Of a stretch of 64,000 nt of DNA, positions 34,340 through 46,000 are shown piece by piece. The stretch is taken from contig MU400527.1 in the NCBI GenBank assembly GCA_022578965.1, positions 434,001 through 498,000 on the forward strand, read 5' to 3'. A program made the position numbers and the translations under genes. The stretch is from Xylaria sp. FL1777 (Eukaryota > Ascomycota > Sordariomycetes > Xylariales > Xylariaceae). The notes under the pieces were generated by a model. It saw nothing but the letters and a program-made list of their open reading frames with translations. It was not told where the DNA came from and did no database searches. The first letter of the stretch is position 1; each line of letters begins with the position of its first letter.

Positions 34340-35559
34340 GCACTGTCTGCGTGGGCAAATGTGTTGATCACACGAAGCCTTTCCTAACAGTTAGCTCTAC
34401 AAGCAACTGGCATAAACCAGCCTCGGGATTCGGGTCAGTAGCTCTCTTTTTCGCTTTTACGTCTGCTCACATGATGAAAACCTTTGTATCGTCATCCTTA
34501 GGCGGAAGTCAGTAGAACTCGCCTGATGTTGGCCTAGCTAACAGATTTCGGGTTCGGTAACTGGCGCATGTCGAGAGATTAATCTTCTCTCTGAAAGTGG
34601 CATTATTTTCTACGTGTATTTTGTTTCTGAAACGAGAATAAAAAAAACTAATACGCAACAGATTCGCAACAGAGCCCGAAAATATTTGTGGTTGTAGCTA
34701 GTTGTTGCGGAATAGCTCTAAAGCCTGCGCCTTGACGGGTTTTACGATAACTGGCCCTTCAGAAACAGGATGCTGGTATCTGAGCTGGCCCCTGGTTTTC
34801 AAGTCGAGACTTGAGGTTATGACGGAATCTCGGAGCAGGATTGAAACTGAGAGGTTGGATGAAAGAAGATACCCGTGGAATGATGAAAATGGGAGCAAAT
34901 CCCTCGAGTTATCCTTGATGATATCAGCTTTTAAACAGTTGTGGGAGTATGATTTGTGCACCAAGGGCATATACGAGTTCACCTTAGCAAATACCCTCCT
35001 TGTTTGGTGCTCTAGTTTGACGAATGAGCATCCTCCCGGTAACTTTTCACTTGCGTAGAATACTCTTCAACTTTATGTCAGATACGTGGCACTTAGACAG
35101 TACGTGGTAGATAAATTCACCACGACGCACCTCACCATGATCTTAATCTAAGCTACGCTGCTTTTTAGCCTAAACCTGCCTCAGCTGCCTATCCTCCCCT
35201 TTTATTTCACACAAATTTATCTACACTACTTAAATCGTAATGCACGCGTAGCGTCTTAGCTACTTCCCTAATAACGCAATTTTTTACTTCGATCAACTCC
35301 CTCTAAGTAAAGCAAATGACCAGCTTCCACGATTTTGCATCTTGGCTATAACGCGATAGGTACGGCTCCTCAGCAACCTCAACATGAAATATACAGTGAA
35401 TTAGAGTTTCCGTTTCAATATGAATTGTTTGAGTCAAATGGTGAGTGGAAAAGCTAATATAATGAAAACTGGTCACAATGTAGCTCACAAGGATGCTTAG
35501 ATTGGTATGTTGATATGGCTCTTTCTGCTCTTTTAATTCTCTATCGCAACAATTCTAAT
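34340..35559. other. intergenic, AT-rich decay in its second half
   Basis: An open frame on the minus strand (about 35070-34698) reads protein-like in places (RYQHPVSEGPVIVKPVKAQ) but lacks an upstream ATG, a domain or splice support. From about 35150 to 35330 the sequence is AT-rich with TAACTTA/CTTAGCTA words, resembling a mutation-decayed repeat. No gene called. Confidence 0.45.
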
Positions 35560-37192
35560 TCAGAATCCCAAATGGCCTAGCAAGTTTATAAGCCGCGTCT
35601 CGGCATTGCGTCGTAGAGCAGCTCTCTGGTCCTCATCGGGATTCAACCTCAGGAAGTCCTCGTTAGTCAGTCTCCAAGGATATAAGGAGCCAAGGACTTC
35701 TTCGACGTCAGCGACCTTGTCGATCCCTCGAATCGTGCTCGGCCGCTTCACATCTAGCTTCTGCAGCTCGTCCTCCCACGCTCGCGCCAGTTCCCAGTCC
35801 ACCTGTGGGCCATTAGGTGATGCGACTGGAGCCGGAAGAGGCGACGGAAACCGGCCGGTGAGCTTAGCGCTCCGAAGTGCGAGCGCCTCCTGCTCCAGCG
35901 GGGTCGCGTCGCCCGTCCAGCCGAGCAATCGACCGCCGCTGTGGCCGAAGGACCGGAAGAACTCGTACCCCGGGTGCAGGATACCCGCGAAGTCGTAGTC
36001 GAGAAGGGCTGTGATTCGGCCTGTCGCGGGGTCGTAGAGTAAGTTATCGGGAGCTTTCAATCCAAGTTAGCAACACGTTAGTTGTAGTATCAACAGACTC
36101 TAAACCGTCTAATGTGTCATGGGCTAAGATAACCTACTCAAGTCTGCATGCACGATAGTCCGGTCTTCTTTAGACGTCAAGTCCAAAAACTGCGCAGATA
36201 GGCCCCGCTCGACGAAGGCATCAACACGTTCCCTAACGCCGTTATCCCGCCAGCCCCGAAGAAGCGGGCTCGCGTCGGCCTGGCGGAGCGCGGCTTGCAG
36301 ACGGCCGCGGAAGCACTCTTCGAGGGAACACCACGGCCCCGCCCCGACGCTACTCATCGGCGCGCTAACGATGGTGCCGGATTCATCGAACGTCACGCCC
36401 CCCCAGCCTGTGATGCTCCCGGGAAGCGCGTAGTCTTGCAGCGCCTTGAGCAGCGCCGCCATCTGAGACAGGACGCCCCTCTTCTGCTCCAGAGACATAG
36501 TCCCGCGGAAGGCGGAGTGGAGGGGCGTCCCGGGCATCAGTTCCTGGAGGATCCAGCCCGGACCCTCCTCGCTGCTGGCGCCGCCCCAGCCGAAGACGAA
36601 GGGCACCACGGCCGGCTCGAGGTGCTCGAGTGCAGCCCCGGCGAGATTCAGGAGGCCGACTTCGTTCTGCACGCGCGTCTGCTGGTGCATGTCCGCCGCA
36701 TCGGGGTTGCTGAGTCGCAATATGAACTCGCTGGTGCCGGCTGGGATGGGAACGCTGCCTGGCTGTTTGGCATCTCTGAACCTGAGGTTGACTGGGCTGT
36801 TGGCGGGAAGCGAGAGGCGGTAGATGAAGTTGTTGTATTTGAAAGGGCAGTCCGGGTCGTATTGGATCGGTGTGATCTCTATGTGCTCTAGGTTCTATTT
36901 CTATGCTTAGTTGTAAGCTATCGTGAGGGGTCTACGGGAAACTCCCTCCCATGGGGGAGAGAGGGAGTTGGTTGGTGGAATGAAGGGAGTTTAGAGCTGG
37001 GCATGAGTGGATAGGTAGCTAACGCTCCGGCTCGATTTAATTTCAGGGCCTCGCGGGAAGGAGGTAACATAGGAAATGTATAATTGTATGTTTGCACACC
37101 TTTTTAGGAACACCTAAATGGTCTACTAATAGTCCCTGGATGTAGTCGAGGCGCGCCTGGTAGTTGGCGTGGTTGTGAGTAGTGTTCGACAT
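35560..37192 (-). CDS. aminoglycoside phosphotransferase (APH)-fold kinase-like protein
   Basis: Exons 37192-37100, 36894-36138 and 36053-35560 give 447 aa; donors GTGTGC and GTAGGT, phases agree. The N-terminal lobe runs from MSNTTHNHANYQARLDYIQ through FKYNNFIYRLSLP to EFILRLSNPDA and QNEVGLLNLA. The C-lobe has the phosphotransfer motif IVHADLTPDNLLYD (H, D and N all present) and the metal-binding ALLDYDFAGILHPGYEFF. These are hallmarks of fungal APH-domain proteins, a large family; most members have unknown substrates and are not resistance genes. The last acceptor (GATTGAAAG) lacks a pyrimidine tract, but a good CTAAC branch site lies upstream. Coding sequence is distinctly GC-rich compared with the AT-rich flanks. 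An antisense open frame at 36295-36891 is a shadow of this gene. Confidence 0.85.
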
Positions 37193-37721
37193 GATCTTAT
37201 TTGCTGTGTTCAAAATCTGCAGTGGTCATGGCATTGACGGTTGGAAAAGGGTCTTTTGGACATGTTGTATGTTTGGTGTGAATGTTGGATTGTGGAAACA
37301 TTGAAATGCCCAGAGCCTAGGCACTGGCATGTTGTGGTTTTACCTAACCCAAGCTTCCAGAAAGAGGCGAATCTCTTATTGGTTGAGTGTATGTCGTATG
37401 TACTCATCGAGAAAGCTGCATTGCAGCTTTTTAAGTGGCCTGTACGAATTATATAACGTCATAAAAACTCGAATACATATTTATGTAACTTAGTTATAAC
37501 TATAAGTTAATAATTATAAATCAGAGAACACTAGACTTGGTCAGTAGAGTATTGAGGGAGAGTAGGGCAACAAATCTTCATGAAAATTAATCTGAATATA
37601 TCTATTCTGGATCCCTGAGCATATGTATCTAAAAACTGCATACCTAGTTGCTTAACGGATTTGGATAGGTCAGTGATGGCGTCTAACAATATTTTGACGT
37701 TGGCGCGGCCCGGGCTCGAAC
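37193..37721. other. intergenic, no gene seen
   Basis: Upstream of the APH-fold gene. AT-rich at 37440-37530 (TTATAACTATAAGTTAATAATTATA-like). No coding signal. Confidence 0.5.
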
Positions 37722-38057
37722 ATGCCTGCTACTAAAAACGAAAAAAAGAATCGAGGGCTTAAGGCGAACTCAACATCCCTTGACCGGAAAGTGCTTGCTG
37801 CCTATGGCCCTGCCTCTGACACAAGCATTGTTCCTGCCGACTACTTTACCGCTCGGCCACGGAGGCGTGCGAGGGGAACGTCTGTTGAGGATGTGCGGGT
37901 GTGTTATCAATTATATGCTTGGACGGAAGGAGCTAAGCAGAAATCAACCCCTCGTGGGAAATTCCCTCCTTCCCCCCTTTATTCAGTGATGAATGAAGAA
38001 TTATTTTCTGGCCGAACTGCGAATGCGATCTATCGGCTTATGGCTTTTCCCCCCTAG
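37722..38057 (+). CDS. hypothetical protein (111 aa)
   Basis: A single open frame from ATG 37722 (MPATKNEKKNRGLKANSTS) with a Lys/Asn-rich start, a basic RPRRRARGTSVEDV patch and a C-terminal FSGRTANAIYRLMAF block. That block slightly resembles the DNA-recognition helix of a homeodomain-like fold, but I cannot assign it. It ends at TAG and overlaps nothing. It faces the broken relic on the opposite strand. Confidence 0.4.
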   Translation: MPATKNEKKNRGLKANSTSLDRKVLAAYGPASDTSIVPADYFTARPRRRARGTSVEDVRVCYQLYAWTEGAKQKSTPRGKFPPSPLYSVMNEELFSGRTANAIYRLMAFPP

Positions 38058-38068
38058 ATCTTTCCCGC

Positions 38069-38600
38069 TTAACTGGTGACAGTATCGTTGCCAATATATC
38101 TTGCTCCCTGTAGTTCCAATAGTTCTTCGGCTGTGGGTGACCCAAATGATTCAGTTACCGGCTCGAGCCATGTACCACGACAAAGCGCCGCGGCGCGGAT
38201 AACACCGGGTAAAGCCTCGGGGACAATCAGCAGTTGGGCTTGTCTAAGATCTTCAGGCTCGAGTTTATTTAGGAACCCTTAGTTTGCAGCTAAGCACAGA
38301 GCTTCGAGGCGAAACTTGAAATAGCGGAAGTTTGTCTTGTCCCGATGGGTAAAACAGCGCTTGTAGTGTCGTAAAGTCTCACTTCGTGTTTCGAGGTTCA
38401 CATAACTTGAGGCGAAGATTAGATTTTTACCTCTTGGACGCAGGAAATGGCCATCGTTGATATGGTATAATGAGACAGTCTGGTTCTAGGTTCCAAGGGT
38501 GTACCTAGGCGTTGAGGCGTAGCTCAATTGGGAGTTGTCCAAGAGTTGACTTTTGGCAGGGTAAGAGTAGTTCAAAATACACCTAGAGATACCAGAGAAT
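38069..38600 (-). pseudogene. broken gene relic with in-frame TAA and a frameshift
   Basis: On the minus strand, 38463-38282 reads protein-like (HINDGHFLRPRGKNLIFASS, then TLRHYKRCFTHRDKTNFRYF). It hits TAA at 38281-38279 directly before GFLNKLEPEDLRQAQLLIV, which continues in the same frame to a normal TAA at 38071-38069. Upstream, LGQLPIELRLNA at 38545-38510 is in another frame and looks like the LPxELR start common in fungal F-box-like or F-box-derived proteins. The TAA could come from CAA by one C-to-T change. I take it as a decayed copy of a multigene family member. Confidence 0.5.
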
Positions 38601-39414
38601 GTATTATTCAGATTGTTTATACCGTGAAGAACATTGAATAGTATATATGAGGTCGACAAGTTCCCGAGAGCTGCATTAAAGTTTAGGACCCAGGGTAAAA
38701 AAGCCGAGACACGGGCACCCGGGCTTCGTTTCTTTGGATCCACGTTGCGCGCCCCAATGGGAATGAGGGTCAATTGTATTGTTTAGTTCTTATGAGTTGC
38801 AAACATAAAACTTAATACCCTAAACAGAACTTATAGAACGACTAAAGATTTCAGGGTAGTTAGGCCGGTGATAAGTCCATCAATACCTTTGTTTTAGTAG
38901 GTAGTGTTTTCATGATGAACAATCGCGTGCTGGTCGGTACTCGGATACTTGGAAGGTGGAGGCTGGGAGCAGCCGGAGTTTCGCCGTGGCCTATTGTATA
39001 CTACTGCATAGGTAGTCTTGTACAGATGTAGCTAGTGTTACTACCCCGCTGGTAGGTACCGCCCGGTTGCAGAGTCAGGCGGACAAGGGCGAGCGATTCC
39101 AGGACAAGCCCAGGCCAGAACCCAGGCCTCCTTATCAGGTCAGTATCGTGCTTCCATCCTGTCCCACCGAGGTTTGCAACACCAACCCGTCACCGGCGCC
39201 CATTCGGGCAGTCCAACATCCCATTCCAGCACCATCCTAATTCCGCACAGCCTCGCACGCTTCTCGCCCGCTGGCCTGCACGCCGGTGGAACCCAGTTTG
39301 TTCATTCCCCGTCCGGCTCCCACCCGCCCAGCTTCGTCGTCGTCCCCACCATCCCAGCATCCCAGCCAGCCTTGCCCAATTTGCGTCGATACCGCTCCAG
39401 GGGGATCAGCCATC
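38601..39414. other. intergenic and 5' leader of CK2 alpha
   Basis: The last 300 bp before the next ATG are rich in CCA/CCC (39060-39410), typical of a fungal 5' leader. Open frames there (39174-39640) are compositional shadows. No other gene seen. Confidence 0.5.
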
Positions 39415-40974
39415 ATGGCGCGGGTCTACGCCGATGTCAACCAGAACATGCCCAGGACCTACTGGGACTATGATTCCGTCAACATCAGTGAGTGCAGTGC
39501 CTTGCTTCCTGGTCCAACCCGTCCTCCACGCAGCCTCCCCCCGGGAATGCCCTGCGCTCGGCCACTCTGACCCGCCCAGCAATGCCCTGTTTGTCCCCCA
39601 TCCAAATAATCACGTCGTGCTGACCAGTGGTGACGTATAGGCTGGGGAGTATTGGAGAACTACGAGGTCGTACGAAAGATCGGTGCGTTGTCAAACCACG
39701 CGTCCCGCCCTCCATCGGCCTGTGATATTGACCTATTTTTGCCTGTCATCTAGGCCGTGGCAAATACTCCGAGGTTTTCGAGGGGATAAACATTGTTAAC
39801 TACCAAAAATGCGTCATCAAGGTCCTCAAGCCGGTCAAGAAAAAGAAGATCAAGCGAGAGATCAAGATCCTGCAGAATCTGTCAGGTGGTCCTAACATAG
39901 TTGCCTTGTTAGATGTTGTCAGAGACAGCCAGGTATGCCCTTTTCCTACCTTCGTCTATACGGAGCCGCACACGATGCTAGACCACTAATACTCCATGTT
40001 GCAGAGCAAGACTCCTTCTCTTATCTTCGAGTACGTCAACAATACCGATTTCAGGAGCCTCTACCCTAAGTTCAACGACATCGATGTTCGATACTACATC
40101 TACGAGCTGCTCAAGGGTTTGGACTATTGCCATAGTAAGGGGATCATGCATAGAGACGTTAAACCTCATAACGTTATGATCGACCATGAGAATAGAAAGG
40201 TATAGTCCCCAAATTCTTTAAGACTAGCTCTCACTTACTGACCCTTGGTAGTTACGTCTCATCGATTGGGGTCTGGCTGAATTCTATCATCCGGGAACCG
40301 AGTACAATGTGCGCGTAAGTCGTCATTACGAGTCTTTTCTTTTGTTTGCGTGAACCATGAACCCCTTATTTCTTTGCAAGAGAACATGATATGAGGATTC
40401 TCCATCACTGGGGATCATTTTTTAAAGATGAAGGGCACCGACTTATGACCAATTAGGTTGCCTCCCGTTACTTTAAGGGACCAGAATTGTTAGTGGATTT
40501 CCAAGAATATGACTACAGCCTAGACATGTGGAGCCTTGGCGCCATGTTTGCATCCATGATATTCAGAAAAGAGCCTTTTTTCCACGGAAACAGCAACTCG
40601 GACCAGCTCGTGAAGATCGCCAAGGTTCTTGGTACCGATGATCTATTCGACTACTTGGACAAATACGAAATTGAACTCGATCCACAATACGATGAAATCC
40701 TAGGTCGTTTCCAGAAGAAACCTTGGCATAGCTTCGTTAACTCCGAGAACCAACGCTTCGTTAGTAACGAGGCAATTGACTTTCTCGATAAGCTTTTAAG
40801 ATATGACCATCAGGTCCGCCTTTCTGTGGTACAAATGCATTTCCCCTGCTAACAGCCACCTAGGAACGTCTTACCGCCAAGGAAGCCATGGCACACCCTT
40901 ACTTTGCGCCTATTCGAGACGAGGCGACCCTCAAGCAGTATCTTAATGGTGCGACTGTGAGCTCGGAGACCTGA
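39415..40974 (+). CDS. CKA1: casein kinase 2 catalytic subunit alpha
   Basis: Exons 39415-39487, 39641-39682, 39754-39932, 40005-40199, 40252-40314, 40457-40813 and 40864-40974 give 339 aa, the usual CK2 alpha length; all six introns keep phase. The kinase is a constitutively active acidophilic Ser/Thr kinase working with regulatory beta subunits. Visible motifs are [14 protein letters not shown] (glycine loop), [20 protein letters not shown] (catalytic Lys plus the CK2-specific basic cluster), [13 protein letters not shown] (catalytic loop) and [13 protein letters not shown], where DWG replaces DFG as is characteristic of CK2. [20 protein letters not shown] is the activation segment and ends the fifth exon/intron boundary. 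The C-terminus [12 protein letters not shown] is short. Nothing is missing or odd. Confidence 0.97.
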
Positions 40975-43045
40975 GAGGTTATAACAAGCCACGTCTCAAT
41001 CCTGGAACAATTGGCTACCTTGTCAGCTACGCTTCTCTTTTCGAGATACCCCGAATCTACTCTCATCTACACGCAAATGATCACTCAACCGACGTCGTAA
41101 TACATACGAAACGCCTAAGTTCTCGCCCGACAGTCACAACGCTTGAATTGGCCCGCCCGTCAATTAGATCATTTTCATGCTAGTTAGTCTTCTGCCAATG
41201 TAAATATCTACCGTGACGTCCCGTACTACCTGTACTGGGACTGTTGATGGAACTGTCTCATCCTCATATAACGAGGACACCGATAGTACATAATGCAAAA
41301 CACTTCGCGCCGCCAAAAACAATCGAACCCGTTTTGCACGCTTTCCCTGATATATCTCTAGTCAACGGGTTAAGGTATCTCTGTTCGGCCTTGATATCTA
41401 TATGCGAATTGCTCATGTTAGTGAATGTCGACTGGATTTGTTGTTAGGTTACTCGGACTATAGAATCGGCGCTCAGTGGGAGAGTGCAAGTGGTCGTCAT
41501 TTAATCGGCTATTTCCTTTCTCCCCTCTTTCTTCTGGTGATTGCATGGAAATCATAGGACCTAGCGACATTCATCCTACTCCTGAAGTCTTTTTCTGTTG
41601 AATTTACGTACTGGGCATCAATACTTGAGAGCATGGCGATAGTTCAGAAGTAGTGATTAGAATTACAACTACTGTAACCTAACAATTGAGCAGTGAAGGA
41701 GAGTCAATTAGTATTATCTACGTTGGTGACATTACACCTTTGTAAGCCAGAATATTGAGCGTATTATATGTATGGAAGAGAATATGTACTTTGAACAATA
41801 TTTGAGGGGTTTGGTATAAACCTTTTTACACCTTGATCTCTACTGTTCGCACTCGGCTTGCGTCAAGATACCAGAGTAAACATAGAACACCTCGCGATTG
41901 GGCGTGAGTGAGTAGGTGTTTCGAGCTTGGAGACTGAAGACATACTGATATGCTTGCTTGCCAGGACTGGGAGGGGAGAGTTAGAGGCTAATCCATATGA
42001 CTGACGCATGATACGACCCATAAGAAACTGAATATTGAATATCGGGAGTTGAAATACACTGCTTATTCCCACATGAAATAGCGCGCTTAGCTAGTTGGCC
42101 TTTCTCACTTAACTCCATATAGAAGAATCGGGAGAAATAGTTTCTATATGTTGCTTTTCTATGTAACGTTGGACTATTTTCATTTCTTAAGTCTTTCGGA
42201 CGTAAGACCGGAAAAGCTTTACCCGAACTATCCGTTCTCGGCTTCATTTATCCTACCGATCTAACTCCGATACACCGCACTTGAAGAATAACTAGCCTGC
42301 CTGAGAAGGCTAATTGGTTGCAAGATTTGCGTTGACGTGTCCGTTTGGATTTTATTGCTGGACTATGGGGTAAATTATGTTTTGAATAGGCACGAGGAAA
42401 TCACTCTCATAGTCTCGTTTAGCGTACCTCTTGTATGTATTGTGAAGTATAATATGTGAACGTAGAGACACCGGCTCCTGGAAGCCTAGAGCCCGAGCTG
42501 GGCTTACGACTATCTCGTGCTACTTCGCACGAACGGTGAAAATTGAGATCTCTAATATGTTAGTTAACCCCTTGGTACGCTTTCTCTTAAGACATTTTAC
42601 TCTTGTCCGTAAATATCACTTTGGGGAAAGATATAATTCGATACGATGATCTTTTTATTAATTTGTCTTACCTCCCTAGATGTGGTGAAAGGGAGGATAT
42701 GTATATACTTCACGGCGCATAAACGTTTGCTATGACCCTCTTAGCTGACTATACTAGCTACCTATTGACCCGAGAGTAAAATGATATGGTATATCTAAGT
42801 TTACGGTGTTACCATATTCGCTATCGGATTTTCTGCTAGCGTAATGTGGCTTCGTATCCTTATGAACACGTAATAACACCACGTAAGTATTGATGCTTGC
42901 AACGTAGGTTGCATGAACTAGCCTAGTAAAGCACCTAATCTCGACGGCACAGGCACGTCGGTAGTTAATAAAAAGCTAATACCGTAAGGTGGACAGACAG
43001 GCGATGCACTCGCGCCGAGATTTCGGACAAGTTCATCTCCCGGGC
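40975..43045. other. 2-kb spacer between convergent CK2 alpha and SCM3
   Basis: Contains the 3' ends of two convergent genes and AT-leaning sequence. Open frames are under 90 codons with no domain. No tRNA or repeat array identified. Confidence 0.5.
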
Positions 43046-46000
43046 TTATACGCAGCAGGTGAAGCAAAAATCCCGCCCGCATTCGAATCCGTCCTGGCCA
43101 CACCTTCGCAGGGTGCCGTTAGGCGAGGGTACCATACTTGAACTTCTTGTTGGAGTTACGTTGTGTCTTTTCGTAGGGCTGCTGAGCAAGCGCTCGGCGA
43201 CCCTGCGGGCTAGAGGCGAGCTGTGTACTGGGCGGTCCCGTCTCTGTCGAGCCTGGCGACGACCTATGCGTGATTCTGTCGCCGGAGGTATGTTTCTGTT
43301 GTGGCCGAGCCCGAGAATCCTATCCGGTGTTCGTGCGGATGAAGGGGGAGATTCGGTTAGAAGACCATGTTTCCGGGGTTTTTTGCGAGGTGTGGAGAGT
43401 AGAGGCGGTAAATCATTGTTGTCGTCAGGCGTAGCCCGAAAAAAAGGAGAATACAACCTCGAACTCGTGCTCGAAAATGAGCCCGCGATGCTTAGCTCGT
43501 CATCACTTTCGTCGTCAATCCCCTCGGGTATAAGGGAAGTGAGGGGGAAACGCTTGCTTGACGGGGTACGGTGATGATTATTTCGGCGTTTCGTGCCTCT
43601 GGAGCCTTGTTTCCTTGTGGGAGTTGTAGGGACCGGAGAGACATTGGTCCCGGAAGCGTTCTGGCTAGTTCTCGTATACCCGATTGGTGTTCCTAGCTCA
43701 GGGCTCGGAGACCTGCCTATGCCCGTAGTAATCTGTATATCGCTCTCTGTTAAACGCGACGATAGCGGTAAACTCGACTCGGACAAAGAATCGGCATCCG
43801 ATATAGCCGGAAAGACCGAAAGGTCTTGGTCCGGTAATTCTACAAGTCCGATGGAGGGACTCTTCTGGGGATTCTGATCGTCTGAATCTAGCTGCAGACC
43901 ATCGATTTCAGCAACAAGAACGTTGGTATGGACTGTCTGCTCAGGCGTGTCGCGCTTCTGAGCATCACTTATCTCCGATACTTCAAAGCTCGGGGGTAAA
44001 TAGTCCCGACCCGGATATTGGTCGGACTCCGTTAACTCAGATACTGCCGAGTGTTCGGGGTTTCGGGATCCGACGTCTCCTTCAGAAGCGGAGTTTCGGT
44101 TCTCGTGAGAATTCACTACCTCCGAAATGCTAAGCACACCCTTTAGCTGTACATCATAAGGGGCTGTTGTGTTATCTGAGGTATGACAGAGTATCGGAAG
44201 CAGTTCTTCTCTAGGAAAACCGAGGTGAGGAAGTTGTGGTCTATTTTGGGGAAAATGTTCGTTTACTAAGCGTGGACTTTGCGGCTCTTGAAATTCGGCG
44301 GTTTCGAGGACAACCGCGTCTGCAGTAGATATATCGGACATTTCTGTCGGGCTATCTGCATCGCCCTCGCCTAAAACTTCCTGTTGGGATGCCGATTGTA
44401 CCGATACCTCTTTCAAGTTATGCTGGACAGTTTGTATTTTATCCACACTTTCCTTCATATTCGTATCATGGGCCGTTTGCTCCCCGTTCACATTAACATT
44501 CGGAATCGGAGAGAGGCGTTGGCCGAGTGTCATCCCGTTGTCTTCATTGTCACAATCCGACTCCTGTTCTGCTCGGTGCAAATTATCCAGGGGAGCATCA
44601 TTCGTAAAGTCGTTCAGTCCCGACAAAGATGACCCTGGATCCGCGCCGGCTTCATTGCACGTAGTTTTAAAACAGGTTTCATCGTGCGGTAAAGTATCCG
44701 TGCTGGAGAAGTTTGTATGTTCCTGTGTTTGCTCTGTTTGCTGTTGCTGAATATTTGAAGGACCGGTAGCGTGATTTGGACCTTCAGTTGTTAGGGCGGT
44801 ATGATTTGTACCAGTAACTCGTAAGTCTTTAGCCGAATCAGAATCCGTAAGTAGCTGATGTACTGCATCTCCATGGCTGTTGTTGGAGTGCAATGTATGT
44901 GGGCTGTCCTGCGGGCACGTAATCTCGATGTCTTCATTGACAACTATCCTTTGTTCCATATCTGACGACTGGAGACACTTGTCAGCTACTGGCATTGATT
45001 CTTCAGCCGGTTGCCCCTTTTCCGTTGGAAGAAGACGTTTCATTATTGGGATTATAATTTCAATCCTCCTTTCATTTGGTCGAAGGCTGTGAAATTCGGG
45101 GTTGGACTCTTTGTTGAAAACATTCGAAAATTTGAGAGTATCCAACTTCTTTGGTCGCCCCTTTTTACAGCGCAAAGTACGTAGATTATGAGATTTTGTC
45201 GCGGTTTCCTGATGCTGGGCACCTTCATCTTCCTTAGCCGACTGATGAGGTGTGAAGACAAGATCCGCTGTTAGGGGTCCCGTAGCCGTATTTTTCATCC
45301 TTTCTTTTCTCATATCATCTGAACTAGAATGTAGTTCATCTTCCGTTAGACCAATCCCAAGAAATGGCGGCTGTTCGCTGGAATTTGGACTTGATGGGTA
45401 TGAACGATTTCTGGACGTAGCTGACACTCGAGCCTTTTCGTGGTCCTCTATATGGAGCACAGGGGAATTATCCCGCCTAGTGTTGCCAAGAATAATATCG
45501 TCTTCCTCCTCCTCTTCTGCGTCGCCGTTGTCGGCTTTAGAAGAAGTAGGGGCGATGCGTAGAAAAGACTTGGCGCTCGCGAATCTCTTTGTAACGTGAC
45601 TAGATAGCGCACTAATTGAGCCAAGTTGACCCCCCCCTATTCCAGTAAGGGATCCATATTGGTAGCGCGGAGGCTGAATGGGTAAGTCGGGGGCCTGCCA
45701 AACTGGATCGACGTGGCCGCTCCCAAACGTAGAACGTAGAAAATCGAAAGCAGGAGGGGAGCCATAGGGAGAGGAGAACGAAAGAGATGATAATCGATGT
45801 GTGCCCAGCCCGGGTGGTTCATCCCAAGGTGAGCAGAACTGCAGTCTCTGGTCGTATCCAGTGTAGTTCGCGGGTATGAGCGACTTTGATCGGGCTTTTT
45901 TGCGTTGACCACCGGACTTCCCATTTAGAATTCTCTCTTCTTCGTCACCGGACAGGGAATCCTCGGTGGCACCATCCTTCCGGTTCTCCAAGGACTGGAC

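Noticed and set aside
34698..35070. Minus-strand open frame with protein-like passages
   Set aside because: No upstream ATG, domain or splice evidence; adjacent sequence is AT-rich and decayed.
36295..36891. 198-codon plus-strand open frame
   Set aside because: It is the antisense shadow of the GC-rich APH-fold gene, whose motifs are clear.
38510..38545. GGCGTAGCTCAATTGGGAG on the minus strand side looks like a tRNA D-arm
   Set aside because: No matching T-loop (GGTTCGA-type) or acceptor stem follows at tRNA distance; the stretch is better explained as coding relic (LPIELRL).
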